Shown here: positions 44,973 through 53,140 of the stretch, one piece after another
Position numbering within the stretch: position 1 is the stretch's first letter
Layout of the letters: each line of letters begins with the position of its first letter
Origin: Butyrivibrio sp.
GTDB lineage: Bacteria; Bacillota; Clostridia; Lachnospirales; Lachnospiraceae
Direction: 5' to 3'
Assembly: GCF_017635265.1 (NCBI RefSeq)
Contig: NZ_JAGBLU010000141.1
Location: forward strand, 1-64,000
Length of the DNA: 64,000 bases
Made by a program: the position numbers and the translations under genes
The notes under the pieces: generated by a model
What the model was told of the DNA's origin: nothing
Databases searched by the model: none
The model's input: the letters and a program-made list of their open reading frames with translations, nothing else

Positions 44973-45887
44973 TTATAACCCATTAAATCCATTAATATAC
45001 ATTTCCCTTGAAAGCTCAATAAATTCCCTGGCTGCATTGGTAAGATATCGGCCTCTGTTATAATATAGCGATATTTGTCTCTTATCAGCCAGTTCTTTAA
45101 TACTATAGTAATTAAGATCTTCACAATAATCTGATTTATACATACTGTAAGGAATCATACAAGCCCCTATTCCCAATTTAGCCATAGCGTATGATGCAGT
45201 CGCCGTTGTACATTCTATTGTTCCTTTCGGTCTTTTATAACTAATTTCATATAGGCTATCCAACAGTTCTCTTATAAATGTATTTTCTTGTAACCTTATA
45301 ACAGGAATATCAGACAAATTCTTCATTTCAATCATCTTGATTTCTTTATTATTGCTTTGATGATTATTATCTTTGGCCTTTGGTACTGCCATCAAAAAAG
45401 CCTCCTCATACAGTACTACTCTCTCATATTTAGCTGTTGCAAAATTACTGGTTGCCATAACCAGATCCAATTTTCCATCATCGGCAATACCTTTTAATTC
45501 AGGCTCAGTATCTTCAATTATTTCGATTTGTACATTAGGGAATTTTTGTTGGTATCTCATTATGAGCTCAGGTAAAGTTGATATACTATTTAGATAGCCT
45601 GTACCTATCCTCAATACTCCTGATAATGTGCCAGTTAGATCGTCCAATCTTTCATAGAACTCAGCCTCATCTGACAGCATTTTTTTTGCCATATTTACAT
45701 ACAAATCTCCAGCCGCAGTTATTTTCAGCGGATTTGTTCTCTCAAATAATGCAACCCCCAATTCATCTTCAAGTTTTTGTACAAACTGAGATAACGAGGG
45801 CTGTGAAATCATAAGCACATCAGCTGCTTCAGAAAAACTCTGCCTTTCAGAGAGCGTTATTATATACTTTAATTGACGTGAGTTCAT
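44973..45887 (-). CDS. LysR-family regulator
   Basis: 304 aa. N-terminal winged HTH LKYIITLSERQSFSEAADVL and QPSLSQFVQKLEDELG (4-45), then a periplasmic-binding-like effector domain. It lies immediately upstream of the livJ operon and in the same direction; it probably activates it when the imported compound is present. Preceded by its own leader hairpin H4. Confidence 0.9.
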   Translation of the reverse strand: MNSRQLKYIITLSERQSFSEAADVLMISQPSLSQFVQKLEDELGVALFERTNPLKITAAGDLYVNMAKKMLSDEAEFYERLDDLTGTLSGVLRIGTGYLNSISTLPELIMRYQQKFPNVQIEIIEDTEPELKGIADDGKLDLVMATSNFATAKYERVVLYEEAFLMAVPKAKDNNHQSNNKEIKMIEMKNLSDIPVIRLQENTFIRELLDSLYEISYKRPKGTIECTTATASYAMAKLGIGACMIPYSMYKSDYCEDLNYYSIKELADKRQISLYYNRGRYLTNAAREFIELSREMYINGFNGL

Positions 45888-45920
45888 TTCTTATACCCCT
45901 TCTTTTTCATTAAAAAAAGA

Positions 45921-45946
45921 CAAAGGGCTCATAAAAAGCGCCTTTG
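45921..45946 (-). terminator. Leader hairpin H4 before the LysR gene
   Basis: CAAAGGGC (45921-45928) pairs with GCGCCTTTG (45938-45946), with one bulge. On the minus strand GCCCTTTGTC is followed by TTTTTTTAATG. It ends 34 nt before the LysR start codon. Confidence 0.55.
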
Positions 45947-46008
45947 CCTATAGTTCTCTATTCTATCACATTGTATCTTACTACGCCATTTCAATAATAC
46001 AACTCAGT

Positions 46009-47277
46009 TTATAACAGATTCAATTCCACCCTCCTCAAAATCTCAGGAAGTATCTTTACAGAATTTACTTTGTATCTTTCTCGAAGTGTATCTAACAGCT
46101 CCTTTTTAGTGATATCGGGCAGCTCAATCGTACTACAGAATATACACAAAGCCGAATCTGCCACTTGTTTGCTTAATGGGCTCATCTGCATTAAAAGGCT
46201 GTCAATCAATAGCGATATTCCGGAAAAAACATCTGTTCCATAGGAAGTAAATGATATCTGCTGAAGAGAATAAAATGGCTCAATCTCTGAATAATCAAGC
46301 TCCGCTGTATATAAATCCTGTAAATAACTGTTCGCTGTTTCTATCATATTTCTGCTAATGTCAGACATCCTTACCCAAAAGCCTTCATCATCACACTTTC
46401 TGGCAGAAACTGTCATCGGAAGACTTGTTGCCCCTCTGGTAATAAAAAGATTTATAGTATATTTGTCAGTTCCTACAACATGCGAGCTTATGGATTCCGG
46501 AAAAACATAAACTTCCTGATTAGTTCTCTTTATTGGTTCTCTTTTTGCAACTCCATTTTTATTGTTTTCATGAAAAGAAACAATCACCTCTTCTCCCTTA
46601 GTCGCATCAAGCTTAATATATACAGAAATCCTATAGTACTCATCGAGCACACAAATTGCATTATCAAATTTCTCCTGAGTCTTTACCTCTTTTATCATAA
46701 AAGGCTGGATATGTTCCAGATATTTCTTGATATAATCCAATTTATCAACACCGATAAAATCAAAATACTTGAAAAGATGCTTGTTAAAACCAGAAGCGTG
46801 TTCCGACTCGTCAAGCGTTATCCTGTCCAGTCTGGAGAGCCTGCGAAGCCTCTTGCACAGAAGTTTCTTGCTTGCTAATTCATCGTCTTGCTTTTCGTGG
46901 GGGTTGCTCTCTAATTCTATCGAAACTGTTTCACCATTTATTTTCATCAATTCCAGCACATATGAATAAATCCTCTTCTGTTGCCCCGCATCTGCGTTTC
47001 TAAACAATTCGATGAGGTTCTTCTCATCATTGCTTAATGAAAAAGAATAGTCTATGTTCTCTTTTGAGTTACTTGAATCTGCATCATCATCCAATAATTC
47101 ATCTAGTGACACTCCCAACACATTGCAAATAACCGGAAGTTTCGCTGCAGATGGATTAAAGCCTTTTCTCTTCCAATCGCTGATAGTGCTCTCTGCTATT
47201 CCTGTTTTCATCGAAAACTCTTTTTGTGTTATACCTCGCTTCTTAAGTATTTCAAAAATCTTGCTTCCTATCTGCAT
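46009..47277 (-). CDS. Large XRE-type regulator, C-terminal domain unrecognised
   Basis: 422 aa. N-terminal XRE HTH (KKRGITQKEFSMKTGIAE, then STISDWKRKGFNP, about 12-45), then a linker with repeated acidic and Ser residues and a large C-terminal region of about 280 residues. The latter has no motif I know; it is rich in beta-like segments (AICVLDEYYRISVYIKLDA, VIVSFHENNKNGV). I infer DNA binding plus effector or oligomer part. It is preceded by a terminator-like 12-bp stem and by CTTGCATT repeats. Confidence 0.7.
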   Translation of the reverse strand: MQIGSKIFEILKKRGITQKEFSMKTGIAESTISDWKRKGFNPSAAKLPVICNVLGVSLDELLDDDADSSNSKENIDYSFSLSNDEKNLIELFRNADAGQQKRIYSYVLELMKINGETVSIELESNPHEKQDDELASKKLLCKRLRRLSRLDRITLDESEHASGFNKHLFKYFDFIGVDKLDYIKKYLEHIQPFMIKEVKTQEKFDNAICVLDEYYRISVYIKLDATKGEEVIVSFHENNKNGVAKREPIKRTNQEVYVFPESISSHVVGTDKYTINLFITRGATSLPMTVSARKCDDEGFWVRMSDISRNMIETANSYLQDLYTAELDYSEIEPFYSLQQISFTSYGTDVFSGISLLIDSLLMQMSPLSKQVADSALCIFCSTIELPDITKKELLDTLRERYKVNSVKILPEILRRVELNLL

Positions 47278-47294
47278 AGAACCTCCATAAAGCT

Positions 47295-47342
47295 AAAAAA
47301 GCCACAATTCGATTAGTCGGATTCGTTTAATCGAATTGTAGC
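47295..47342 (-). terminator. Perfect stem-loop plus U6 before the XRE gene
   Basis: ACAATTCGATTA (47304-47315) and TAATCGAATTGT (47328-47339) are perfect reverse complements, extended by GCC/AGC with a wobble pair. On the minus strand the stem is followed by GGC and TTTTTT, then GGAGG and the ATG. The nearest upstream gene ends 224 bp away. This is terminator geometry inside a leader, so conditional attenuation is likely. Confidence 0.6.
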
Positions 47343-47409
47343 TCTTACAATCTCATGAGTCAAGCACCACCTCACGATGGTCACCGTTTTTAATAAAATA
47401 AAAAATGTT

Positions 47410-47550
47410 CTTGCATTATGTTTTGCCTATATCAGGATTCTTTCTATCAGTTGTGTTCTTCGAATCACCAAAACAAAATGTTGTAGTTCGCCTTTATAAA
47501 AAATATGTAAACTTGCATTTTATAGCTATTTTAGAAAGTTTCCTTGCATT
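47410..47550. repeat. Three CTTGCATT repeats upstream of the XRE gene
   Basis: CTTGCATT occurs at 47410-47417, 47512-47519 and 47543-47550, always the same strand. It lies in the 288-bp gap between the XRE gene and iolC, and resembles the core of the shared ATTGCAT box. Confidence 0.35.
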
Positions 47551-47565
47551 TTCAGGTCTTTATTT

Positions 47566-48582
47566 TCATCCTCTGGCAATCATCTCACCATACTCAGCCT
47601 TTTCTTCCTCAATAAACTTTCTGACTTCATCGGTTGTTGGTAGTTCCTCGGAACAGGAGTGACTCTTTACCATCATTGAAGCTTCTGCACTGCCAAACTC
47701 AAGGCAGTCAATCATTTCCCAGCCTGAGAAGATTCCGTATAGGAAAGCTGATGCATAGCCATCACCGCCCCCAAAGCCCTTCAGTGCTTTTACAGGGAAT
47801 GGCTTTATTGAATACTTCTCGCCATCCTTTGTATAAGCAGTTGAGCCTTCTTTGCCATGCTTAATAAGAACAATCTTGGCGTTCTCATTAAACCATGCAT
47901 TGGCGCTCTGTTCATCGCTTCTTCCTGGCTCAATAAGTTTCTCGGTTAAGTCAAACTCTTCCCTGGAGCCCATGATGATATCTGCTTCTTTTGCTACAGC
48001 TGCATAGTAGATTGAGATTTCATCATCATTTTTCCAGTTGTATGCCCTGTAGTCTATATCGAAGATTACTCTTGTTCCATTTTTTTTCGCAAGCATCACC
48101 GCCTTAAGAGCCGCCTCTCTTGATGGGCTTGCAGCCAGTGCTGTTCCTGATATCAAAATAGCTTTACTATTCGCAATATAATCTTCATCTATATCCTCTA
48201 CGGAGAGTTGCAAATCTGCAATCTCGTTTCTATACATTAGGATGCTGCTCTCTGTAGGAGAAAGTATCTCTGTAAAGGTAAGGCCGAGCTTCTCGCCATT
48301 TATACATCTTGTGATATGAGAAGTATCAATTCCCTCTCTTTCCATGAAATGAACCACAAAATCTCCAAACTGGTCATCAGAAACCTTGGCAAAAAAGCCA
48401 GCTTTAAGGCCATGCCTCGTTACACCAATAGATGTGTTGGCAGGAGATCCACCAAGATATTTTTTGAATGTAGTGCACTCTTCTAATGGATGAAAATAAT
48501 CTACAGGATTAAAGTCTATAGCTATTCTCCCCAAGAAAACTATGTCCATGTTCCTATTCTGATCAAACTCTACATACCTCAT
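47566..48582 (-). CDS. iolC: 5-dehydro-2-deoxygluconokinase IolC
   Basis: 338 aa PfkB-type sugar kinase. DIVFLGRIAIDFNPVDYF, TFKKYLGGSPANTSIG, GFFAKVSDDQFGDF and the ending KSHSCSEELPTTDEV are IolC signatures; GGGDGYASAF is the active-site stretch. It phosphorylates 2-deoxy-5-keto-gluconate. It is about 24 kb away from the rest of the iol genes, followed by no iolJ in this window. It is transcribed with no obvious partner. Confidence 0.9.
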   Translation of the reverse strand: MRYVEFDQNRNMDIVFLGRIAIDFNPVDYFHPLEECTTFKKYLGGSPANTSIGVTRHGLKAGFFAKVSDDQFGDFVVHFMEREGIDTSHITRCINGEKLGLTFTEILSPTESSILMYRNEIADLQLSVEDIDEDYIANSKAILISGTALAASPSREAALKAVMLAKKNGTRVIFDIDYRAYNWKNDDEISIYYAAVAKEADIIMGSREEFDLTEKLIEPGRSDEQSANAWFNENAKIVLIKHGKEGSTAYTKDGEKYSIKPFPVKALKGFGGGDGYASAFLYGIFSGWEMIDCLEFGSAEASMMVKSHSCSEELPTTDEVRKFIEEEKAEYGEMIARG

Positions 48583-48698
48583 CTCTATACCCTCTTTTTT
48601 ACAAAGATTTTCCTCTTGAACTAAAATGCTGAAATATTCTTCAACTTCGTTTTTGTAATAACCTATACTTCTCTAAAAAATCAGCAAAACCCAGTTAC

Positions 48699-50393
48699 CT
48701 ATCTATAATACCTTTTCCCAAAAGTATTTTTGAACTGACTCCTCTTATTCCTTACAGTAATTGTATGGTCAAATCCTGTGTAATCTGTAAAGTATATTGT
48801 TGATGCTCCTGCATTTCTAAGCTCAGAATCCTCTTTACCCTCCATAAATCTGTGAGCACCAAAAGCCGGTCCCACAATAAGAGTATCCATGTGATTAGAA
48901 AGTTCTACGTAATCGTCTTTTACAGTAAGTGCTTCATTTCCTGTAAGATGAGTTGCAAGGTGGCCATTTTCAAGGAATGTTGCTCCTGTAAATGAAAGTT
49001 CAATTCTCCAAGGTGCCCCCTCTACGCCGCTTGTCTTAACACGTACATCAATTCCGTCTTTATCTTTTGACTCTGTAACCCAAACATCGATGTCCATGTC
49101 TGGACCCATTTTCTTGTCTCTCTTGGAATTATCCATTTCCCACCAGTCGCTGGTAGCAGGTCTTTTATCATCTGTCCAGGGAAGGTAATACCAGCCGTGC
49201 ATTGTCTGATGCAGGTGAACACCGCCCTCTATCTCTTCCATTGTGTCAGCCTTGAAAGCTCTGTGCTCGCAGAAGCTTCCTGCGACCTTCATCTCCATCT
49301 TTATTGATCCATTATGGAAATAAAGGAAGTTGGACTTGCCGCTCATAGCTGTGTATGTGTATCTTCCGGACTTATTTCTGGAAATGCCTGAGTTTTTGTA
49401 AAAGACATGATAATCAGGATTTCCATAAAGTCCCTCATGCTCTATTTTTCTCCACTCCGGGTACCACATAAAGTAAATGAGACTGTCCGGAGCAAGCATA
49501 TTTTTCTTTTGACAAATATCGATGATAGTGTTGCACATCTCATAGAACTCAGGAATGTTGTGTCGCTGTCCCATGAGCATGTATTCTGTGTAGTAATCTG
49601 TTGGATATGAAAGTCTGTCCTTATCAAATCTTGTGGAGTTAGCAGTATAAACAGATCCGTCCGGTTCCCAATAATGAAGCATCATGTGAAGGTTTCTCAC
49701 AGCATACTCCTCGTACTTTGTGTCGCCTGTTGCCTCTGCCAGAGTGATCATGGCGTCATTATTTACACGGTTGTAATTACCTGCTGACTTCTCGGCAAAC
49801 TCGCCATCTTCGTTGCAGTCGATACCCTCAGCAAGATATTCGTTTGCACGCTTTACCATATCATCATTATTGTAGATCTTTGCACACTCCATAAGGGTTG
49901 ATGCGATTGCCCATCTGTGGTTAGGTGTGTGGAAGCCGCCTGTCACGATGCCCTTTGCAGCCTTCTCGATAATTCCGTTAATAGTTTCGAAAATTTCCTG
50001 CTCTTCTTTTGTTTTCTTATCACCAACAACATCTCTCAGGTAAAAGAAAAACGGCATTAGCTTCTTTATAGAAAAAGCTGTATCAGGTGCAGAGTTGAAA
50101 TTACATGTAACATAGTCATAAAGACCTGTGTCATGCTGCATTTTTTTAGCAAAGCCAAGGCCTAATCTAATCCTTTTTAAAAGAGCTTCATCCCTGTATA
50201 AAGAACTGTCGCTGTTGCAATAAAGAGCGATCATAGATGCTGTTCTGTAAATTGTGTATTTTGCATCCAGGATATGATTATCATCCAAAAAAGCACCTAC
50301 ATTTGGACTTCCTTCATCCATGATCTGCTGGCGCATTGATTCGTAAACCAGCTCCTCTGTATCTTTTAAAATAATCTGATAGTGTTTTTCCAT
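48699..50393 (-). CDS. Lyase-like protein, possible heparinase II/III-type fold
   Basis: About 564 aa, no signal peptide, so cytosolic. Start at 50393 (MEKHYQIILKD) follows GGGAGG. N-terminal part is rich in alpha-helical repeats with W, Y and N (FHTPNHRWAIASTLMECAKI, SAGNYNRVNNDAM), typical of an alpha/alpha toroid, and the C-terminal half is beta-rich with YFHNGSIKMEMKVAGSF. This resembles cytosolic polysaccharide-lyase-like or oligouronide-handling enzymes. No catalytic motif could be named. Neighbours ROK kinase and GH105 fit uronic-acid metabolism. Confidence 0.55.
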   Translation of the reverse strand: MEKHYQIILKDTEELVYESMRQQIMDEGSPNVGAFLDDNHILDAKYTIYRTASMIALYCNSDSSLYRDEALLKRIRLGLGFAKKMQHDTGLYDYVTCNFNSAPDTAFSIKKLMPFFFYLRDVVGDKKTKEEQEIFETINGIIEKAAKGIVTGGFHTPNHRWAIASTLMECAKIYNNDDMVKRANEYLAEGIDCNEDGEFAEKSAGNYNRVNNDAMITLAEATGDTKYEEYAVRNLHMMLHYWEPDGSVYTANSTRFDKDRLSYPTDYYTEYMLMGQRHNIPEFYEMCNTIIDICQKKNMLAPDSLIYFMWYPEWRKIEHEGLYGNPDYHVFYKNSGISRNKSGRYTYTAMSGKSNFLYFHNGSIKMEMKVAGSFCEHRAFKADTMEEIEGGVHLHQTMHGWYYLPWTDDKRPATSDWWEMDNSKRDKKMGPDMDIDVWVTESKDKDGIDVRVKTSGVEGAPWRIELSFTGATFLENGHLATHLTGNEALTVKDDYVELSNHMDTLIVGPAFGAHRFMEGKEDSELRNAGASTIYFTDYTGFDHTITVRNKRSQFKNTFGKRYYR

Positions 50394-50407
50394 CTTATGA
50401 CCTCCCA

Positions 50408-50446
50408 AACCTAAGCCGCCGGACATAACAATTTGTCCGGTAGGTT
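50408..50446 (-). other. Leader stem overlapping the ribosome site region (50393 gene)
   Basis: CCGGACA (50419-50425) pairs with TGTCCGG (50434-50440); outer AACCT (50408-50412) with AGGTT (50442-50446). It ends just before the GGGAGG site of the gene. It could control translation or mark the transcript's 5' end. Confidence 0.45.
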
Positions 50447-50529
50447 CACAATATAAAATTATGTTTCGTTTATTTGTTTTATCTTTTATCTAAAAACTCA
50501 GAAATGTCAGCTCTCTAAGTTTATTCCTG

Positions 50530-51501
50530 TCAGCCCCTATCAATGAGCGCCGCTCCAATAATGCCTACATCGCCGGCATCACTGATTCCATGTGCCAAAA
50601 CAATATCTGTATTTTTCTCGCTATTCCTTGAATATATTCCTTTTTCAACTTTCTTTTTCAAATCATCAAGAAAAAGATCTGCTGCCCTTGTGATTCCCCC
50701 ACTTAAAACCAACACATCCGGCTGCAGGATATTTATAAGATTAGTGATTCCCTCAGAAAGATAGGTAGTAAATCCATCAAGAACCTCAAGCGCCAGCGTA
50801 TCTTTCTTTCTTACCGCTTCAAAAAAGACTTCTCCATCCATATCTTTTGGATTTCCACAAAGCGCCCATAAAACAGAAGTCTTATCCACATCTTTTTCCA
50901 TGGCTTCCCCTGCCTGTTGCATTAGTGCTGTGGCAGAAGCGTAATCCTCAAAGCACCCCTTTCTTCCACAGTTGCAGTCAACTCCATCAAGGTTGATTGT
51001 CATGTGCCCAAACTCTGCTGCCGCAAAATTAGTGCCGCGAAGCAGTCTATGATTTATGATGATTCCTCCACCGATTCCTGTGCCAAGAGTCACCATAACG
51101 AAATTATCAACATCGTATCCACCGGTAATGTACTCACCAATTGCAGCCGCATTAGCATCATTGTCAAATGATGTCTTTGCTCCAAGCTTATCACCCAATG
51201 CTTCTTTTAACTTTGGTAAAAAAGGTACCTCTTCAAAGCCAAGATTGTTGGCATACATTATCCTGCCTGTGGTAAGCTCCGCTGTTCCGGGAACACCGAC
51301 ACCAATCGCCTCTACGTCAGCTTCCGATAAATTGTTATCAACCAGAATCTTTTTTATGGTTGAGGCTATGGCTCTAATCATCTGCTCCGACTCACTTGCC
51401 TCAGATGTTTTTATAGAAGTCTTAACAATGATGTTGTAATCCTCATCAACCAATCCTATTGCTATATTAGTTCCACCAACATCAACACCTATTCTGAACA
51501 T
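50530..51501 (-). CDS. ROK-family sugar kinase (glucokinase-like)
   Basis: 323 aa. ATP motif GVDVGGTNIAIGLVD (5-19), ROK signature GTGIGGGIIINHRLLRG, zinc motif CNCGRKGCFEDY and LVLSGGI. Phosphorylates glucose or another hexose; the ROK family is broad, so the sugar is not certain. Downstream of GH105 by the repeat array. Confidence 0.88.
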   Translation of the reverse strand: MFRIGVDVGGTNIAIGLVDEDYNIIVKTSIKTSEASESEQMIRAIASTIKKILVDNNLSEADVEAIGVGVPGTAELTTGRIMYANNLGFEEVPFLPKLKEALGDKLGAKTSFDNDANAAAIGEYITGGYDVDNFVMVTLGTGIGGGIIINHRLLRGTNFAAAEFGHMTINLDGVDCNCGRKGCFEDYASATALMQQAGEAMEKDVDKTSVLWALCGNPKDMDGEVFFEAVRKKDTLALEVLDGFTTYLSEGITNLINILQPDVLVLSGGITRAADLFLDDLKKKVEKGIYSRNSEKNTDIVLAHGISDAGDVGIIGAALIDRG

Positions 51502-51684
51502 ATCTTTTCCCTATGTATTTATAATTTCCAACTTCATTTTATTGTATTGATTCTTTAGTTGCTATCTTGGGTTAGCCCATAGTTAAAATATTTTAAAATA
51601 CTATCTTTGTACAAAAGATGATTTTCTTTTTGGATAAATATGTGTGTTTAGCATCATGTAAGTCAAGTACATATTTATTTCTCA

Positions 51685-52000
51685 TGTACCCAAAGTGTTC
51701 CATTTTAGTAGGATAAAAAATATGTTTATAACCTTTTTGCCCGAGCTTTCATCTAACTTGGGTAAAAAAATATATATTACATTTCTTACCCTATCTTTCT
51801 GGTTTTCCTCGGGTAAGATAATGATTATTACGTTTCTTACCCTGTCTTTCTACTTTTCCTCGGGTAAAATATTGATTATTTTCTTTCTTACCCTGTCTTC
51901 TCATTTTTCATTGGGTAAAAACTTATACATTTCATTATTTACCCAAGGCTCTCTGCTTCATTCGGGTAATTAAATCTATTTTTGTTAATTTACCCAAAGC
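51685..52000. repeat. 51-bp tandem repeat array of alternating TTACCC/GGGTAA
   Basis: GGGTAA occurs at 51760, 51811, 51862, 51913 and 51964, exactly 51 bp apart. TTACCC occurs at 51786, 51837, 51888, 51939 and 51990, also 51 bp apart; a TTTGCCC variant is at 51736. Neighbouring half-sites are about 25 bp apart and alternate in direction. The + strand is rich in T and C. The 512-bp gap 51502-52013 holds this array and no gene. Short open frames reading through the repeat are translations of it, not genes. Confidence 0.9.
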
Positions 52001-52013
52001 CCTGAAATAGCTG

Positions 52014-53105
52014 TCAGGCTTTCATGACCTCTAAAAGGAACAGCATTGCCAGGGCCTGTCCATAAGGCATTGGTTTGATTTCAATCTGCTTGTAAAAATC
52101 CTTGGATTCACGTCCCATTGGTGTTCCGTAAGAAACCTGATTAACAGTGCCGTCATCTGCGATATTTGCAAGTACTGGATCAAGTGCCTTAAGTGCAACA
52201 TCTTTGTACCTTGGATCAATAAGTCCCATTCTCACTGCCTTTAATATACCATAGGCAAATCCGCATGTAGCGCTGGTCTCCACATAAGATGTTGCATCAT
52301 CTACAAGTGTATGCCACATTCCGCTTTCATCCTGATACTTCTCAAGTGCCTCTACCTGAGCATTAAGCGCTTCTATCAAAAATCTTCTGTCTGCGCCTTC
52401 AACCTTTGCAATTGACAGATACTCAGGCACTGCCATTGTAAACCAGCAGTTTCCGCGGCCCCAGAGGGCTTCTGCGAAGTTGTGATTTCCTTTAAAGGTC
52501 CATCCGTGGAACAAAAGACCTGTCTTATGATCTACCAGATATTTGATATGCAAAAGAAACTGATATCTGGCCTCCTGTCTGTATTCGTCGTTATCTTCTA
52601 TTTCTCCCATGCTGGCAAGAAACATTACTGTCATGAAAAGAGTATCATCCCAGAGCTCCTGATCATTTTCGCTATCTGAAGTCCTGTGAGTAAAACCGCC
52701 TTCTTTAGTCCGTACAAAGTCCTTCATTATAGCTTCTGCCCACTCATGACATACATTTCTGTACGTAGGGTTCTCTTTTTCCTTAAGAATAAAAGACAAG
52801 GGAAGGAGAGGAGCTGTAGTATTTATGTTTTTTGCAGGAAGCCCAAGAGAAATCTCTTTTTCATAAAACTGGTTAAGAAATGCAAGGTACTCCTCTTTTC
52901 CTGTCTCTTCGTACATCTGTAAGAGGCCATAAAGTCCGACGCCCTGAGTCCACTCCCAGTGCTGATATCTTGACACATCATCTCCTGCCAGATTCTTTGA
53001 CTTCATATTTTCCAAAAAGTATTCATCATCCTCATAAAGGAATTTCTGGAAACTGTCTGCCAGAATTTTTAATGTGCTTTCAATCTTTTCATTATCGACT
53101 TTCAT
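52014..53105 (-). CDS. Unsaturated rhamnogalacturonyl/glucuronyl hydrolase GH105
   Basis: 363 aa, no signal peptide (cytosolic). RYQHWEWTQGVGLYGLLQMYEE is the GH105/GH88 signature; the catalytic Asp lies in LWDDTLFMTVMFLA. It removes the unsaturated uronic acid from oligosaccharides made by pectin lyases. The AraC gene starts divergently 35 bp away, and the 51-bp array follows the stop. Confidence 0.92.
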   Translation of the reverse strand: MKVDNEKIESTLKILADSFQKFLYEDDEYFLENMKSKNLAGDDVSRYQHWEWTQGVGLYGLLQMYEETGKEEYLAFLNQFYEKEISLGLPAKNINTTAPLLPLSFILKEKENPTYRNVCHEWAEAIMKDFVRTKEGGFTHRTSDSENDQELWDDTLFMTVMFLASMGEIEDNDEYRQEARYQFLLHIKYLVDHKTGLLFHGWTFKGNHNFAEALWGRGNCWFTMAVPEYLSIAKVEGADRRFLIEALNAQVEALEKYQDESGMWHTLVDDATSYVETSATCGFAYGILKAVRMGLIDPRYKDVALKALDPVLANIADDGTVNQVSYGTPMGRESKDFYKQIEIKPMPYGQALAMLFLLEVMKA

Positions 53106-53140
53106 TTGATACCTCTTTCTTTTTCATATATACTATTCTC

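Noticed and set aside
46480..46878. 132-codon plus-strand frame
   Set aside because: Antisense to the XRE gene; no ribosome site and no recognisable domain.
51690..51973. Plus-strand open frame with 17-residue repeats
   Set aside because: It is the translation of the 51-bp non-coding array; no ribosome site and repeats are of DNA origin.
51685..52000. Possible CRISPR array
   Set aside because: The period is an exact 51 bp with degenerate repeat-like units and no unique spacers; no cas genes nearby.
52880..53140. N-terminal extension of the AraC protein
   Set aside because: The extra 87 codons overlap GH105 in antisense and carry no recognisable domain.
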